Shown: positions 17,901 to 31,300 of the stretch, one piece after another
Position numbering within the stretch: the stretch's first letter is position 1
Layout: each line of letters starts with the position of its first letter
Assembly (NCBI GenBank): GCA_001606155.1
Contig: LODT01000001.1
Span: 558,001-622,000 of the forward strand
Direction: 5' to 3'
Source of the DNA: Tieghemostelium lacteum
Lineage: Eukaryota > Evosea > Eumycetozoa > Dictyosteliales > Raperosteliaceae
DNA length: 64,000 nt
The notes under the pieces: model-generated
Seen by the model: the letters and a program-made list of their open reading frames with translations, nothing else
Told to the model about the DNA's origin: nothing
The model's database searches: none
Program-made: the position numbers and the translations under genes

Positions 17901-20900
17901 CCATGAGACGTGAAAAGAACCCATTTGGTACAAATTCCAGTACATAGATACGACCAAATTGATCGACATTGCTATTATAAGGTTTCCAATAGCTGTCGAA
18001 GCTAGAAGGTCTGTCATCACCAAGGAGAGATGGAATCAATGAGATACCATCTTCAAAATTACTGACTGTATTTCCACTGGCATTTGTCAAACTGTATGAG
18101 ATTTCAAATTTCTCCAAGAGTGCCAATAGATGAGTGTGTAAATTCTGTGGATACAATGGAGGTCTCCAAATTTGTTTGAAATTCTTATGATACAAAATAC
18201 CATCTTTGGCATAGGAATGTTTGGTTGTAATGATACTTGACAACATGTTGGTTATCCATTGAGGATCTAGAATTACAAATTGTCTCAATCCAGTTTCTTT
18301 AGGGAAATATACTAGACTACCAAGTTGATTGAGGAACATTGTTGCTCTTAAAAGTTCATTTTCATCAGTGATGGTACATATCTGTCCGAGTTGAATAAAC
18401 TCAGGCCATGAAATAGTTGGTATAATACGTTTCTTGGTTTCCTCTTTGACAATATTCTCCAATAACATGTAGGATCTTGGTAGAGCTTCACCCATATTTC
18501 TCTGTTGTACAACTATAGACTCTAAAGTCTCTCTTAGTGAGTTTATACCTTTACCAGTGACACAAGAAACCAATTTAATAGCCTTAATATTTGGGAATCT
18601 TGTTGAATACTTGTCCTTTATCTTCTTTTTCAGAGTCTTTGCAACAGAACGATTAGAATCATCTAAATGAGTACCAACAATAATGATAGGAACATCTTTG
18701 GCACGAGAAGTAATGGATTGTAACCAAAACTCTACACGTGATTCCTCTTCAGCTAGAATTATATTCCATGCAATGATGTATACAGAACGTTCAGAAAGGA
18801 AGAATTGATGTGTGGTGTAATAGATATCTTGTCCTGCAAAATCCCAAATACTAAGAGTTACATCTTGTTTTCTCTTTACTGGTTTGTTATTTTCATCCAA
18901 TTCCTCAAAAGTACCTTGGAATACCCAACTGTCAATCGATATACCATCAGTAGAGATATTCTGTGTCAATGTAGGTTTCTTTTTCTTCTCCTTTAGTGTC
19001 TTAATCAATGTGGTTTTACCAACGTTTTCTTGACCTACAATCATCAATTTCATCTTGAAACATGATTCTGAACCTTTAATAAGATCTTTGAGATAGTCCA
19101 AAATGGATTTCAAACCCATTGCCAAAATCTCAGCAGGTGGGGTTTTTAATCGATTTCCATCGAGTTTCAGGAGAGACAGATTCTCAAGTAGACCCATAGT
19201 AGGTCTCAATTGAGTTAGTTGATTGTTTATGAGGTTAAGTTCAACTAAACTGTGTAGCTGTCCAATAGATGCTGGAAGAGATTCCAAACGATTTTGTTTG
19301 AGATTTAAAACAGTCAAATGTATCAACTGTGAAATGTCATTTGGTAACATGGAGATTTGGTTGTTCTCCAAATTCAATTTACGCAATTGAGTGAGATTTG
19401 TAATTTCCATTGGAAATTCAGTCAATTGGTTATTAGAGAGTGTTAGTTCTTGCATGTGAGTAAGTTGACCAAATGTAGGTGGAAGTGCTACAAGTTGCAT
19501 CTGATCGAGATATAGTTGTTCTAGTTTTTGGAATTCACCAATCTCTTTAGGTAATGTAGTTAGATTAGTGTTGGATAGAGTGAGAGTTTTAAGATTCAAC
19601 AAACTGTGATGGCTAAGTGGAACTGCTGAAACCTGAGAGAATTCACATTCAGAAAGATCTAAATTCTCTAGAGATGAAAGTGATTCCACTACAACTGTTG
19701 GTATATTGATAAATGGGTTCTTTCTAAGACTTAGAATCTTGAGTTGTTTGGCAAACAATGACAATTCTTGAGGTAAATCTGTAAATTGATTATTAGCTAG
19801 ATTCAACTCCTGTAGGTTTTTAAGATTCTGACTAAAGAGTTTAATAGTTTCGTTAGGGAAACTAGTCAAGTTGTTTTCTTCTAGAGATAGTTTCTCCAAG
19901 TGTCTGAGTTCGCAAAGAGACAGAGGAATGGAATTTAGATTGTTTTTCTGCAAGTTCAAATCCTTTAATGTAGCTGAGAATTGGTAGAGTGCACTGTTTA
20001 ATGATAGATAAAATAAACGTAGATTGGAGCAATCCAGTGTATCCAATGGCACGATTTTACCAGCAGATTCACCAATAATAGAGACACCTGATGTCATCAT
20101 GGCCGATTTTATACGTTCTTCAAGTTGTTCATTGGCAATTGAAGATTTAAAACAAAATCTGTAAAAGTATTCATTCCACATGGTGTCTTGGAAATGTCTA
20201 GAGCATTTAAGTAAACCACTATTGGAGTCTTTGTTAAAGTATGCGTTCATGAAACGCTCTCGATTGCAATCTACATAGGACCAGAAGGATTTAGTGTTGG
20301 TGTAGACACCTGATGATTCACGTTCCTTTACAGTGTTCATAAGGAAGGTACCAAATCTACCTGAATAAATGTTATCACAGAGAGTGATAAGATAGTTTTC
20401 GTTGAATTGGAATGATGTTGGGAACTCTTTCCATATCTGCCATACTATATTAAGAAATTGCATGAAAATAGGTGAGAATCCATCAGCAACTTGATCAAAT
20501 TTGTTAACAGAACGGTAGTTGGAACGCTTTGAGAATGGGTGACCGTAGCATATCCATTCCTTTTCAATGAGTACTTTGAAGCCATCTATGGTTCTGTAGT
20601 AGGGGTCTAGAAGTAACTGTGCAAGTGATGAGAGTTGTGCATCTACATCTGGACTTACAGATTGAATGAGTACAGATCTACCCTGCTCGACATTGGTTGC
20701 AATGTTTATACTTGCTAATAAAATGTTAGACATTGGTTGAAGCCAATGGAATTTGATAACTTCTTGCCATTTCTTATCAGGATGTGATAGATGTAGATGA
20801 AGAAGTTTGTTAAAACTATCTTTGGTGTCAGAAAGAGTTGGAAGACGAAGGAAATCAATTTGACACCCAATCATGGTATTGGCATATGCTGATGGTTGTC

Positions 20901-23438
20901 CAGCATCAAAAACTATTAACATATTGCTAGGTTTGATATCTAATATTCCCTTGAGAAGTTCGATATCACAATTGTTGACCTCAGGTCCAATTTGGGTAAA
21001 TGAGATACTAGATTGCAATCTAGGTGACAAAGGGCCAGTTGGTGAAGTAAATGTAGAACTTACTTGAACCATTCCTCCATTAGGTGACATTAAACTTGCA
21101 GAACTTGATTGCTGAGATTTCACAGAATTTATAGGAGTACCTTGATTGTCTCTTACAAAACTCTGACTGTGGCCTTGAGCATAAAGTTCTCTTGGTGTAG
21201 TTGGTGTAGATACATTTGTAGATGTTGTTTGTGATGATGATGAAGAATTATTATTTAAAATACCACTTGGAGAGGCAATAGGGTTCATTCCTAAAAGATT
21301 ACTCGAACTTGCACTGTTAGTAGATGTGTCATCTGGCGGAGAAGCTCTGGTTATTGATGATCTCTGTACAGGATGAGACCATGCTAAAACTGGGAATCTA
21401 AATGATTTTCTATAATATGCTGATATTACAAGGTGATTGTCTATTATTGATTTTGGGACTACAGATTGCAGTGGGTAAGCTTCACAGAGTGGAAACTCTT
21501 GAGCGCTGTTTACCTGTGTTAATCTCCAATGATCCCAACTCAAACCCATTCTATTGTACTCCTGAACCAGTAACTGTTCTGAATAGTTTTCAGTTGGCTG
21601 TAGGTGATGTTCTTTCGATGCAAAAGCAAAAGCCTCAAAAGATTGAGTTTTTACCGATTCCAAAAGTTCTTTAAACTTTTGTTTAAAAGCTGATTGATGT
21701 GGAATTCCAATGACTTTACAACGGAAATCCTTGCAATAGATCTTAAATGCCTCAAATAAAGGACCTGATTTAATAGACTTCCAACGATAGATTGTTGTTA
21801 TAGGAATCTCTGTGTTTTCAAAGGTGGATAATATATTCTGTGTGGTACTGTTGTTTGATGGGACACTAGAGACATTTGTCATGTTACTAGTATTTAAGTT
21901 ACCACCATACTGTAGACTGCTACTACTGACACCAATGTAGTTTGCCATCTGATAAGATGATAGTGAACTGCTACTCATAGAAGCAGGTAAATGTGTACTG
22001 TTACTAAGAGAACTGGTAGAAAATGCCAGTTGAGAACTAGATGATAGACTACTGGAAGTCGAATGAGGAATAGTCGAATGACTGCTATTTGGTGAATTTA
22101 CAAAAATGATACGATAATTGGTAACCCAAAGTTCACCTAGATGAGCTTTGCTTGAAGGTGGATAATTACATTTGTCTATACAATATATGTTCTCTGTGGT
22201 AAAGAGTATGGTTTCTCCGGGAAGTTGCAAAACACCTCTCTGGGGACTGAATAATAAATAAATTTGAATGTTTTGGATGAGATCGATCACCACTTTTTTA
22301 CAAAACTGAATCTCCTCCTGAGAGAGATTTCTGAGTGGTGGAGTGGTGGGTTGAGGGGGAAGAGGATTATGTTGTCCAAGTGACTCTGCAAGTTGATTTT
22401 GTGTACCTGTTGATGATCCTCCTGCTATTCCTCCACTTCCACTGAGCATATAATGATCAATTCCCGATGCTATAGTTGCACTTCTCATTGGTGGTGTTTG
22501 AGAACCTATAACCAGAGGTGCTATTATACTAGCAACAGTGTCTAAAAGTGTTGCATCACCACTTGTTAAGTTTGCTAGGAATATCATTATATGTTTGAGA
22601 ATTACCCTGTTCTTGGGATGCATGTCATAGAATATACTGGCTTTAGATTCCAAAGGTGTACTGGGTTTTAGAAGTGTTGTCAATGATGTCTGTGAAAATG
22701 ATACCTGTAGACTGTTTAGAATGAAATTGCACAAAAGTTTCACAGGGTTCTTGTAGCTACTGAAATCGACGTCTCTCTCATTCTGTTGAACTGTCCTCAA
22801 AAACTCTGAATACTCTGATTCATTACCTACATACTGAAATGATGATAATATCTCTTCGTGATCACCAACCGAAAAATGTTTTGAAAGATACTCTATGGCT
22901 TTGAATAGCAATATAGGATCTTCAATCTGATTTTCAACCTCCAAAATATCACTCTGTGTTTTCTCTTCTCCCAATTTAAATTCTATAGTTGACATTGAAA
23001 ATAATGTCTTAAATATACTACTCTTATTGGATAGTTTGGCCTGTGATGGATTAGATTTCTTTTGTCTTTTTTTGAATACCAATTCATCCTAAAATACAAC
23101 ATCTGTTAGAGTTTCACTTTTACAGTCCTATTTTTATATATACATACATTATTTTTTATATTATATCCTGATAAAGTTTTATTTGTATCAGTTAATTGAA
23201 TTACAGAAGTTGAACCTACAGCTGCATTCATATTATTATTATTTATATTGTTACTGTTACTATTGGTATTGTGATAGAGTTGATAGAGAGATGCATCAAT
23301 GTCATTGGATCTACCAAATTTCTCCAAGAGCAATCTCATAACCTCTCCAATCTTTGTATTATGATCAACCCTAACAATCTTTTTATTGATTGTGCCCTCA
23401 GGTGAATGAAATTCTATAGTAAGATTTAATATTTCCAT
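14926..23438 (-). CDS. pats1: Roco-family giant protein kinase, Pats1 type
   Basis: The model has two exons, 23438-23148 and 23088-14926, with a 59-bp intron (GTATGT...TTTTAG). This gives 2817 residues. The first exon (97 residues) looks ubiquitin-like/FERM-N-like (IGEVMRLLLEKFG). The second exon has no ATG at its start, which supports the join. Then come a GRAM/PH-like segment (about 385), a myotubularin phosphatase domain (about 610-1060), leucine-rich repeats (1110-1423), a Roc GTPase with P-loop GQENVGKT at 1449-1456 and DFAGQ switch, a COR domain, a tyrosine-kinase-like Ser/Thr kinase (about 1966-2229; Lys1992, HRDLKSPN from 2098, DFG from 2123) and C-terminal WD40 repeats (about 2406-2720). 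This order is that of Pats1, a D. discoideum Roco protein linked to cytokinesis. The kinase and GTPase look active. The phosphatase motif is not: Gln906-Ser907 replaces His-Cys. Confidence 0.95.
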
Positions 23439-25998
23439 ATTTTTCTAAAATCACCTGTTGTATATTATGTGTGTATGTTATTCTGTTGATTTAGTTATTG
23501 TATTTCTTTTTTTAACTATAATGCTGCGACTGTTTTTTTCTAGCTGCTATGATTATTTGTATAATACACAATACACATATATTATATATTTAAAAAAAAA
23601 ATATAAACTGTTTATAAATGACTGTTATTATAATATTATAATATTATAATAAATGAAAATATTTGTTGTAAAAATCAATAACTATTATTGATTAATTTTG
23701 ATTCCCTTAATATTAACCTGTTATATTGTAGAATTGGTAATGGCAATAAAGACAATCAAACACCCACAACCACCACATTCCAAACACACATACATTTTTA
23801 AATCGTCAGAAATTTGAGATATTAATATTTTTTCTATACACTTGGCATTATAGCAATAATTTAGGAACAGGACTTACATGTAAATCCACCAAGGTTACCT
23901 AGGGGTGAGACTCTAATAATCAAAAAAATTTATATAAATAAAAAAAAAAAAATTTTTAAAAAATCATTGTTTCAACGAAATGAATACAAATAAAAATAAC
24001 TGTGATTTTTTGTGGTTTAAGATGGTTTTGAAAATCGAGTAGAACTATATTTGTTAAAGTATAAATAGATGTATATTTTTTATTTGAAGTGTTATAATAA
24101 AAATTCTCATAAATTATTTTTTGTATTCATAGCTATCTTATTAAAAATTTCGGGATTTTGTCTTGCTATAAATTTTATCTTTTTTTTTATAATAACTTAC
24201 ATTATATTAAGATTAAATTTGTTTGAATATAATCAAAATACATTTAATAATATTTTTTTATAAAAGAGATAAAATTAATATTATTTAAAGATATTTTGTT
24301 TTTTTTTTCTAATTTTAAACGCAAAGATGTTTTTGTTATTTGAAATTATGATATGGAAAATGTAATTATAGGGGATTTAAAAGCTCTGAGCCGACTTTTT
24401 CTATTTCAAAACAATAAAAATAAAGATCCATGGGATAAATTTGATTAATTGTCTGTGGCACTTATATGATGCCTAAATTTATACAATTTGGGAATTAATC
24501 TAATTATCCGCTGTAATTCCCTCAAAATTTTTGTTGATAACAATGAGTTTTTTCGGATGGGAGTCGATATTTTCGTAAAAGCAAAAAAATAGATTTCTAG
24601 ATATTTATAATAACGAACAAAAACTCTATTTTTTTTTATTTTTTTAACTGTTGAAAATCTAAATTTACAAACAATAGTTTTAATTCTCAATCCTCTTTCT
24701 TCTCCCATCCTTTTACCTTGGTTGTAATAATAGTTAATTGTCGTATTTATTTATTTTTTAAATATTAAATTATTAGTTCATATTATTCTGAAATCCCCCT
24801 TCTATCACAGTTCAATTTTAAAATAATAGTGCACTTCAACATCACTTTTAACTAAATTAGTTTAAATTTAAGGTAATATCATCGATTTTATAATAAAAAC
24901 TAAATACTATTACATCAGGATAAAGAGTGGAGTCATATGACAAATCACACTTGTGGAATTTAAAAAAAAAAAACAATGTAGTCTATAGAATTGTGATTTT
25001 TTAAAAATAGAATAGAAAAAAAAAAAATTATGTTGGTGTTAGTGGTAATCAAATGGGTTAGGGTGTCTATTATAGATAAATTACAAATCCCACACTCACA
25101 GTTTCTTTGACTATTTAATATATCAGGGTATTAGTTTTTACATTATAAATTCAAAAATTTGAATTAAAGGAATTTCAAAGTTCTAAAATCTACGATCAAA
25201 TATTGTTAAATTTATTTGTTTTATTAGTGCTGTTATAAATACTGACACACACACACACGTTAAAGAGTGTGGTATATATCAAATGTTTCCCTCTCTCTCA
25301 CTCCTTAATTTTTGATATCTTTAATTATATTTTTTTTATTTTTTTTATTTGATAGTTTATAACATTGTCAAATATCATATATCCATCTCCTATCACTTTT
25401 ATCACAACTTATTTATGATAATATTTTAAATCCACATTTTTTGTCACATTGTAATTATAGATATAAAAAAAAAAAAAAATAATAATTAAATCATACATAG
25501 AGATACAATATTGGAAGAGGTTAATTCTCTCTATCACTAGTTTTATACTACTATTACTGTTGTCTATATTCAAAAACAATAATAATTTGAATATATTAAA
25601 ATTTTATATTTTTGTTCCAAGAGATTAAACTATCTATCTCTATTTTATTTAAATTATTTTTTATTTTATTATTTGTTTTTCTCACATTCCCTCTTATTAT
25701 TTCCTTTTCCCTACTTGGTTGTCCATATCTTTATATCTTTTAATAAAAAAAGATAAAAATTACCACCAAACAAATTTCTTTTTATCTCTGTACTTTTATA
25801 CATCCAAATTGTATTTATATATATATATACATTATATTTTAAAATTAATATAAAATATACAATCGATCAATATATTGATTATATTTATTTTTTTTTTCTT
25901 TAAATCAATAGGTACCATTAGTAAATAATTAAATCACCAAATATAGTCATAATATCCACCTTCATCCATACACACATCAACACCAATAAAAAAATAGA
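23439..25998. other. Longest gene-free region (2.56 kb)
   Basis: This region lies between the divergent pats1 and RGS genes and presumably carries both promoters. It is mostly low-complexity AT. It contains TTATAATA repeats at 23629-23651, an (AC)n tract near 25244-25258, long A/T homopolymers, and two patches of clearly higher complexity and GC (about 23860-23925 and 24370-24700). Open stretches within it (for example 24708-24445 on the minus strand) have no recognisable domain. I found no tRNA B box, snRNA signature or coding exon that I can defend. Confidence 0.4.
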
Positions 25999-26982
25999 AT
26001 GGGTAAAGAAAAAGATGTCAAATTAAAGCCAGTGAGCAGTAGTGGAAAAAAATCATCAGCTATTCAAAAGAGCATCAGTAATAACAGTAATCTATGTAAT
26101 GATAGACTTAGTATAAATCTGACTAAGGACGATCTGACATTTACCAGAAATACATTGAATAATCTAAGTCATTTAATGTATGATGAAACTGCCAGAAAAA
26201 TATTTATAGAGTTCTCTGAATTGGAGCATTCCCACAACCACATTTTATTTTGGTTGGAAGCAAATGAATTCAAAGAAAAATATATTCCTGTAAAGAGTTA
26301 TGATAAATCACTGAAACCTGAACAACAACAAATGCCAATAGAATTACCAATATCAACAACAAAAAATCAAGAACTTTTAAATAATAATGTACAAACTCCA
26401 AATAACAAAGAAAATGAAGAAGAAAAAGAAAAAGAAGAAGATGAAGAAGAAGAAGAACAACAACAAGAGGGCGCAGATAAAAGAGAATCTAAAAAAGAAG
26501 AAGAAGAAGAAGAAGAACAACAATCATCACAACAATCACAATTACCATCCGAATCATCTGATAATCATTTAAAACTAAGTGCTAGTGGTAACAAAGTATC
26601 CAGAGAAAGCTCCTCAGAATCCGATGATGAAGAGGCCGATGAAAGCACTCTGGCTGCTAAATCCAATATGAAGAATGCACTCTACATATTCGATAAATAT
26701 CTAACACCACAGTCACAATTGGAAGTCAATTTAGACTTCAAAACCTATATCGATATCAAAAAAAAGATTGAATCTAATGAGATTCCTCTGAGTATATTTG
26801 ACAAGTCTCAAAAAGAAATTTTTGAGGTCATCTATAATGACAGTTATTTTAGATTCAAATCATCATCCACTTTTAAATATCTCTTAGCCTGTACAGAAAA
26901 CAATGAATTATCCAATTCCTTATCCAAACCAATTAAATCACCTAAAAAGCATAGTAAAAAGACAAGTTGTTTTTGTTTTTAA
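25999..26982 (+). CDS. RGS-domain protein with acidic insert and CaaX-like C-terminus
   Basis: This is a single-exon gene of 327 residues. The N-terminal half of an RGS domain lies at about 40-97 (DETARKIFIEFSELEHSHNHILFWLEANEFKEKY; the FWLEA helix is diagnostic). Its second half lies at about 223-297 (ALYIFDKYLT, then DKSQKEIFEVIYNDSYFRFKSS). A Glu/Lys/Gln-rich insert of about 125 residues separates the halves. RGS domains accelerate GTP hydrolysis by heterotrimeric G-alpha subunits. The tail is polybasic (KSPKKHSKK) and ends TSCFCF. The last four residues, CFCF, fit a prenylation box, so membrane attachment is likely. The long AT-rich upstream region suggests regulated expression, but no specific element is identifiable. 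Domain identification is good; the target G-alpha is unknown. Confidence 0.85.
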   Translation: MGKEKDVKLKPVSSSGKKSSAIQKSISNNSNLCNDRLSINLTKDDLTFTRNTLNNLSHLMYDETARKIFIEFSELEHSHNHILFWLEANEFKEKYIPVKSYDKSLKPEQQQMPIELPISTTKNQELLNNNVQTPNNKENEEEKEKEEDEEEEEQQQEGADKRESKKEEEEEEEQQSSQQSQLPSESSDNHLKLSASGNKVSRESSSESDDEEADESTLAAKSNMKNALYIFDKYLTPQSQLEVNLDFKTYIDIKKKIESNEIPLSIFDKSQKEIFEVIYNDSYFRFKSSSTFKYLLACTENNELSNSLSKPIKSPKKHSKKTSCFCF

Positions 26983-27129
26983 AATGACACAATAAAAATT
27001 AATTTCTTTTTTGTAATAGTTATACATTAATTTTATTGATCTAATTATTAGATATCAATTATCTTTTTTTATTTTTTTTAATAAAGTCCTTATGTATATA
27101 TAAAAGTGTATTATCAAATTGATAAAGAA

Positions 27130-27799
27130 TTAATCAGGTGCTAAATCTTCATTATTATTAATAATGTTATTTTGAGGTTGTTGTAAAAAGTAATTTTGTT
27201 GTTGTTGATTTTGCATTTGTTGTTGTTGTTGTTGTTGTTGCTGCTGTTGTTGTAATTGTTGTAAAGTCTGTAGATTTGGTTGTAAATGTGACATTTGTTG
27301 TTGTAATTGTTGTTGTTGTATCTGTTGTTGTACTAAATTTACAGGTAGAGTTATAGACACTGCTTGTTTTACAAAATTCTTTAGATATTTAACTTTCTCT
27401 TTCATTATATTATTTTCACCTTCCAATGAAGATACTTTACCTAATGCCTCATTGTTTGAAGATTCTAAAGATGCAGCTTTAGTCTCTAGATTACCTATAT
27501 ATTCTTTTTGTCTCTGTCTAAATAGTTGTGCAGCCTCTCTATTCTTTAATAATCTTCTATTTCTCTTTGAATCCTCTACATCACCACCATTATCATGGTG
27601 TTCATCATCACTGTAATCACTGTGATCTTCATCTTCTTCGTTTGCTATTTATTTAATATAAATATATAAATATTTATGTTAACATTTATGTACATATTAT
27701 AAGATATTTATTAACACAAAGAACATACATGAATCTTCTTCCTCAATCTTTCTTTTTCTACCACTTTTAGCTTTTACTGCCATAGTTGTTGTTGTTGTT

Positions 27800-27831
<32 letters not shown>

Positions 27832-28008
27832 TGTTGTTGTAGTTGTATTTGGTTTCTCTTTAGCTGCTCTTTTTTTAGAATTTGTAGTTGTTGGTAATTC
27901 AGGTCTTTTTGAGAGTTCTACATGAATTCCCAACTCTGCTAATTTATCTTTTTGTTTTTTATATTTTCTAGTAGGTGTTCTACCATTTTGTTGATTCTGT
28001 TCTGACAT
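27130..28008 (-). CDS. bZIP transcription factor
   Basis: The model has two exons, 28008-27729 and 27644-27130, with an 84-bp intron (GTATGT...AATAG) that restores a Ser codon. The protein is 264 residues. The first ATG is at 28008; an upstream in-frame TTG is ignored. The N-terminal exon has basic and Asn/Thr homopolymer stretches with a nuclear-signal-like GRKRK just before the intron. Exon 2 opens with an acidic segment, then the bZIP basic region (SKRNRRLLKNREAAQLFRQR, with the Asn and Arg that contact DNA). A leucine zipper follows, with heptad positions in YIGNLETKAASLES and VSSLEGENNIMKEKVKYL. The C-terminus is Gln-rich and may activate transcription. Such factors bind DNA as dimers. 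The assignment rests on the intact basic region, which spans a part of the sequence split between apparent short ORFs. Confidence 0.9.
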
Positions 28009-28347
28009 AATTGCATACAAAGCATGACAAATAAAAAATGCGATATAAAATTTTTTTGTTTTATAACTGACAAAAGTGTGATCATATCTTCAACATATCA
28101 GATATTTATATCACTAACCAAACAACATACTATTTTCCATAAACACTTAAATTAAATATATATATTTATAGTTTTTTAAAATCTAAATCTAAATAGATAG
28201 GGAGTTAATTTTTGGAATAGATATATCAATCTTCTGCCTTGAAATAGATGATTGAAACATTAATCAGATTTAAGTTTAATTTGAACTTAAAATTATTAAA
28301 TTAATTTTTATTTTTTTATTCGTACATCTTGTTATTTCAAAAATTAT
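28009..28347. other. Intergenic region between two minus-strand genes
   Basis: This 339-bp spacer holds the bZIP promoter and the 3' end of the ComC-like gene. It is AT-rich; no other element is recognised. Confidence 0.35.
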
Positions 28348-31300
28348 TTATTCTCTCGATCTAGAGAGTTTACTTTTTAATTTGATTGTTTCTCTCTTTA
28401 CATAGATTTTTTTGTAGTAGAAATATGCAACTGATGCAATGATGACTATACCAAAACCAGCACAACCAATAGCAATACCAATGATTTGAAGTTTAGATAG
28501 ACCACTATCAACTGAATTACAAATAGCATTGGAGTTGTCAGATGTTGATGATGTATCACTATCTAAAAGAACTGAAAAGTCAGGATCTAATATAACTGAT
28601 CTTTTATAGTATGGAACAGTGATTCCAATATAAGATTCAATGGAACTATAGTTAGTTTCACCACTGTCCATTTTAATAGGTTGATTATCAACTTGTCTGA
28701 CTTGACCATCCACTATACCTCTTTTTATAAATCTACCGTAGAAACTGTGTTCATTGATTGAAAGTTTAAGGTATTGGTAATCAGGGTTATCTTGAAATTC
28801 TTGTAATTGACATGTTGATTCCTCATCCGATATACTATCCTGGCTCAAAGATGCTGCCATTACAATCTCTAATCTATTCAATGAACTTGAAAATGGCCAA
28901 CTGTCCAACTCAATCTTGTATTTCAATGTAGATGGGTTCATTTCAATTAGCTCATTGGCAAATACAATTGTCTCCTGCTCACTAAACCATTGTATGGTAA
29001 CTGTAATTTTAGTGGTAGTTTCATTAGCTGCATCTATATTGGTATTCACTTGCATTGGAGATTTAAGTGAACTTGTACCACTACTACTTGGTTTAGTGAC
29101 ATTTGACTTATACTGATACTCTACAGATGAATCAGAGGTTGTGTTTATAAATTCCCATTTATCAAAAACTTTTTCAAAAACAATAAGGTTATTGATATCG
29201 AGCTCTCTAATGGATTTTATAGATACCAATGTTGATAATTGAATTTTCTCACCATTTGGCATCTCACCATCATAGTTGTTTCCAGAATCTGGTGAATCTG
29301 GATTTGGTTTGGGTTCAGGTACTATTACAATAGTAGATCTACAATCTATACCTGACCAAGGTGAGATACATTTACAACCAGTACTATGACACTCACCTTT
29401 AGTTGGCCCACCACACTGATTTGGACAGAGATTTGGTGGTGGATCGGTTGGTGATTGTGTAGGTACCACAGGTAACAAAACTGGTGTTATAAAGTATTCA
29501 TTAGAAACCACTGAAGACTTTGAAACTCTTACTGAGATTTTAGTTAATGATGGCTTTAGTCCTTCTAATCTCATTGCGGTGAATGATAAGAAGGCAATAG
29601 AGGTAACTTGTACATAGCCTTTACCATCATTATAGTTTACTTGAAATGTAGTTGCAGAACTATCATTACCAAATCCATGACCAAAAATAACTAATCTTCC
29701 ACCAAAAGATGAGAATGGGTAATGTCCATCAATATATGGATTTTGTGAGCTTATTATGGGTGTAATAGCATTTCCTCCAGATAAAGTAATGGCAGAAGGA
29801 GGTCTTAGGAAATTATCAAATATATTACTAAACTGAACAGTAAGACTATTGCCTACACCAAACCCATATGGAATGAACATTGAACAATTGTATGTGTACC
29901 CTTGTGGAATATTACCTGCAATTTCTGATTGACATGAAATCTTAGTGTTATCGGCACTGTTAACTAGAGTTAGAATTGGTAGATGATATTGATGAATTCC
30001 TGAAAAATCAGTAAAGGAAAATGAAAATAATTGAATTCTATTAATGGTACCAACATCAAGATTAGTAAGATTAGTTGGTAGAGGTGAGAAATTCACTAGA
30101 GTGGGTCCTGTGATATCAGATGCGTTAAATGATGTACATGAAATTTCAAGATCTGGAATAGGTGTTACAACATCTAAAGCTGGAAACAAAGGGTTTACAA
30201 CCTTATCACTCGTGGAACTTGTATATCCAGACTGATCAACTAATGTTATATCACATATTATAAAAGTTTGTGATACACAAATACTATCAACTGGGAATTG
30301 AACATTATAGTAATTTAGAGTTGTGTTACCGCTATAGTCTGTGTATAAAGGGTCAAGAGGCAGAGTAAATCCTGTACTATCCATAGAACTACATATTCTA
30401 ATAGTACCATTTTTCAACCCATTGATAGGGTCACTAATTATTACTGAATATCCTATATACTTTTGATAGCTTCCAATGAATGCATCTGGTATTTTAATTA
30501 AACCAAATCCATTAACATTCAGTGGATATGGTTGATAATCAATCACTATAGGTGGAAATTCATCAGCATGTGCAGAAGTGACATTTAACATTGCTTTACC
30601 ACCAAACTCAGAGATTAAATCAATATATGAGGCTTGGTATCCATAGATAAAAATATCATATTCTAAGGTACCTGTAAAAATTCTAGCAGGTAGTTGGATA
30701 TCAATTCTATACATTTCCCAAATGTAATCCCATTCACCTACAAATGTTGGAAATTTATGATCTAGTTTGGATTTTAGTTTCATATAGGGAAGTAGTTCCT
30801 TATTGGCGTTGGTTACATTGAAATAGAGTATGGTGGATTTAGAAGTGGTACTTAGGTTGACATCAGAGTCCTGGAATTGGAAGTAGGTTATATCTTTAAT
30901 GGAGTTTACAGAGAACCCACTTTGGGTAATAGGGAATTGAGGAGATGGTTGGAGTAGAACATTCTTGTATTTATATCTACTGTCAATACGATAATTTGTT
31001 GTTCCAGTTAGTATTTCAAATACTAAATCTTGTTGATACAGATACGAATATCTATTTTCAAATATACCATCTTGAAGTGTACCAGAAACTAGATGACTAC
31101 TATCCATTACAACTGTATCTCCAAACATTTTAACAAATCCAATGGGATCTACAACATGAATTCTGATAATCACTTCCATATTCCCAATTGGAAACATTTG
31201 GAATGAAAATTGATCAAATGGAGATACACCCAACAATTCCTGTGATTTTAGTTGAATTTCAGATTTAGAGTTTACTTTTTTGAGAGTTGACATCATTGAC

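Noticed and set aside
24445-24708. 87-codon minus-strand ORF in the large gene-free region
   Set aside because: No recognisable domain or adjoining exon; kept only as an unexplained sequence patch.
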